Under the pieces are notes generated by a model. It had not been told where the DNA came from, did not search any database, and worked only from the letters and a program-made list of their open reading frames with translations. Positions 63,183 through 64,000 of a stretch of 64,000 bases of DNA are shown here, in pieces. The DNA is from Pterois miles (taxonomy: Eukaryota > Chordata > Actinopteri > Perciformes > Scorpaenidae): positions 8,644,501 through 8,708,500 of the forward strand of contig CAMQGK010000341.1 of assembly GCA_947000775.1 (NCBI GenBank), read 5' to 3'. The translations under genes and the position numbers were made by a program. How positions within the stretch are numbered: the stretch's first letter is position 1; the number at the start of each line of letters is the position of its first letter.

Positions 63183-63681
63183 CAATGAGAAAACAGATTT
63201 GCACTGAAACGACGCTAGTTATTGAGAGAAGCATGCATGGTATGGGATACTAAAATCATACTTCTGCTGAACATAGAACAGAGTCAAATTTGCCATTTTT
63301 GGACAAAAACGTCATGGCCAATACTGTTTTACCAATGTATTGTACATACATGTGTATTAAACCATATCAGAACAACTTGTGAAACATCCACAAACTGGCC
63401 TTTACTCCACTAATGAAGCCATGTTGTGATAATCACAGACAACAGAAGTTGCAGCAGCAGCAGAAGTAGCACACATTAGGAAAGGTGCTAACAGCTTCCT
63501 GATGCGGTAGATCATTACTTGACACTATTATGTCCATCATCTTTGATCTTCTCCTCGCTGTTCTCCTGAGTGACAACACAATGCTCCATTCAGTCAACTT
63601 TGTTTCACTAAGCTGTGCAGTTGAGAGCGGCTATACAAGGCTGAGGGAAGTCCTTTGGATGAACATGCACCTTTTTCTCAG

Positions 63682-63744
63682 AAAATGATGTTTAGCGCTG
63701 ACATCCGAGAGCCTGTGACCATACCAACAATGGAATGTTGGTGA
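63682..63744 (+). CDS. Possible small terminal exon (weak)
   Basis: A good acceptor (CCTTTTTCTCAG) at 63681 is followed by 20 codons and a TGA, in the phase 0 that exon 14 needs. The peptide has no recognisable domain and no polyadenylation signal is obvious just downstream, so this may be chance. Confidence 0.2.
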   Translation, partial: KMMFSADIREPVTIPTMECW

Positions 63745-64000
63745 CAAAAGCCACCGGGAGAGTGCAATGGAGAAGTGGGCCAGCATGTGTAAAACTATCT
63801 CCATCTATCCCCGGAGGAGCCTACTTCTTTTTTAATGTGGCTCTTTTATCCCGTTGGAGAAGCCCTAACGAGGTGCCATGAAAGGACACACGCGGCTTCG
63901 GCTTTGAAAGGTGCCCCGTGTCACGTTGCCGCCCCGGGGCCACGCTTTTTTAGGTGCTGAGTTTGTGGGAAAAGCAGCAGCGCTAATGTTTATCATATGA

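Overview
The window is nuclear DNA of a ray-finned fish, most likely a percomorph teleost. The evidence is spliced genes with GT-AG introns, low coding density, long (CA)n arrays, and repeats I recognise from teleost genomes: a tRNA-derived SINE with a GATG-type tail, several MITE families, and two decayed non-LTR retrotransposons. Species and chromosome cannot be read from the sequence.

Positions 1-52238 hold no protein-coding gene that I can defend. This is about 52 kb of intergenic DNA, or the intron of a gene whose exons lie outside. It contains MITEs (9363-9861, 26229-26510, about 34545-35060, 35887-36285, 41371-41715, 44016-44579), three fragments of one larger teleost repeat (1395-1850 and 32400-32575 here, and 56627-57352 inside the gene), three SINE copies (two with perfect target-site duplications), a dead LINE (10795-11830, minus strand), and three long CA arrays. 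Several AT-rich stretches without repeats carry clustered homeodomain-like sites. They are candidate conserved non-coding elements, but that needs alignment to test.

Positions 52239-62991 hold the one convincing gene, on the plus strand: at least 14 coding exons whose phases fit together (2334 nt, 778 codons up to the last clear donor). The predicted protein has a basic, cysteine-containing N-terminus, a long acidic/serine-rich disordered region, a SAM domain, a Ras-association (ubiquitin-fold) domain and a C-terminal coiled coil. I cannot name an orthologue. The layout suggests a membrane-recruited, small-GTPase-responsive scaffold, comparable in domain order (SAM then RA) to yeast Ste50. 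Exon 2 is only 51 nt, and the 3' end of the gene is ambiguous. Introns carry a teleost repeat with a perfect DR1 nuclear-receptor motif and a decayed LINE. Intron 1 also shows a weak protein-like signal on the opposite strand.

Positions 62992-64000 hold the possible 3' end of this gene (read-through stop and AATAAA, or a small extra terminal exon) and otherwise nothing recognisable.
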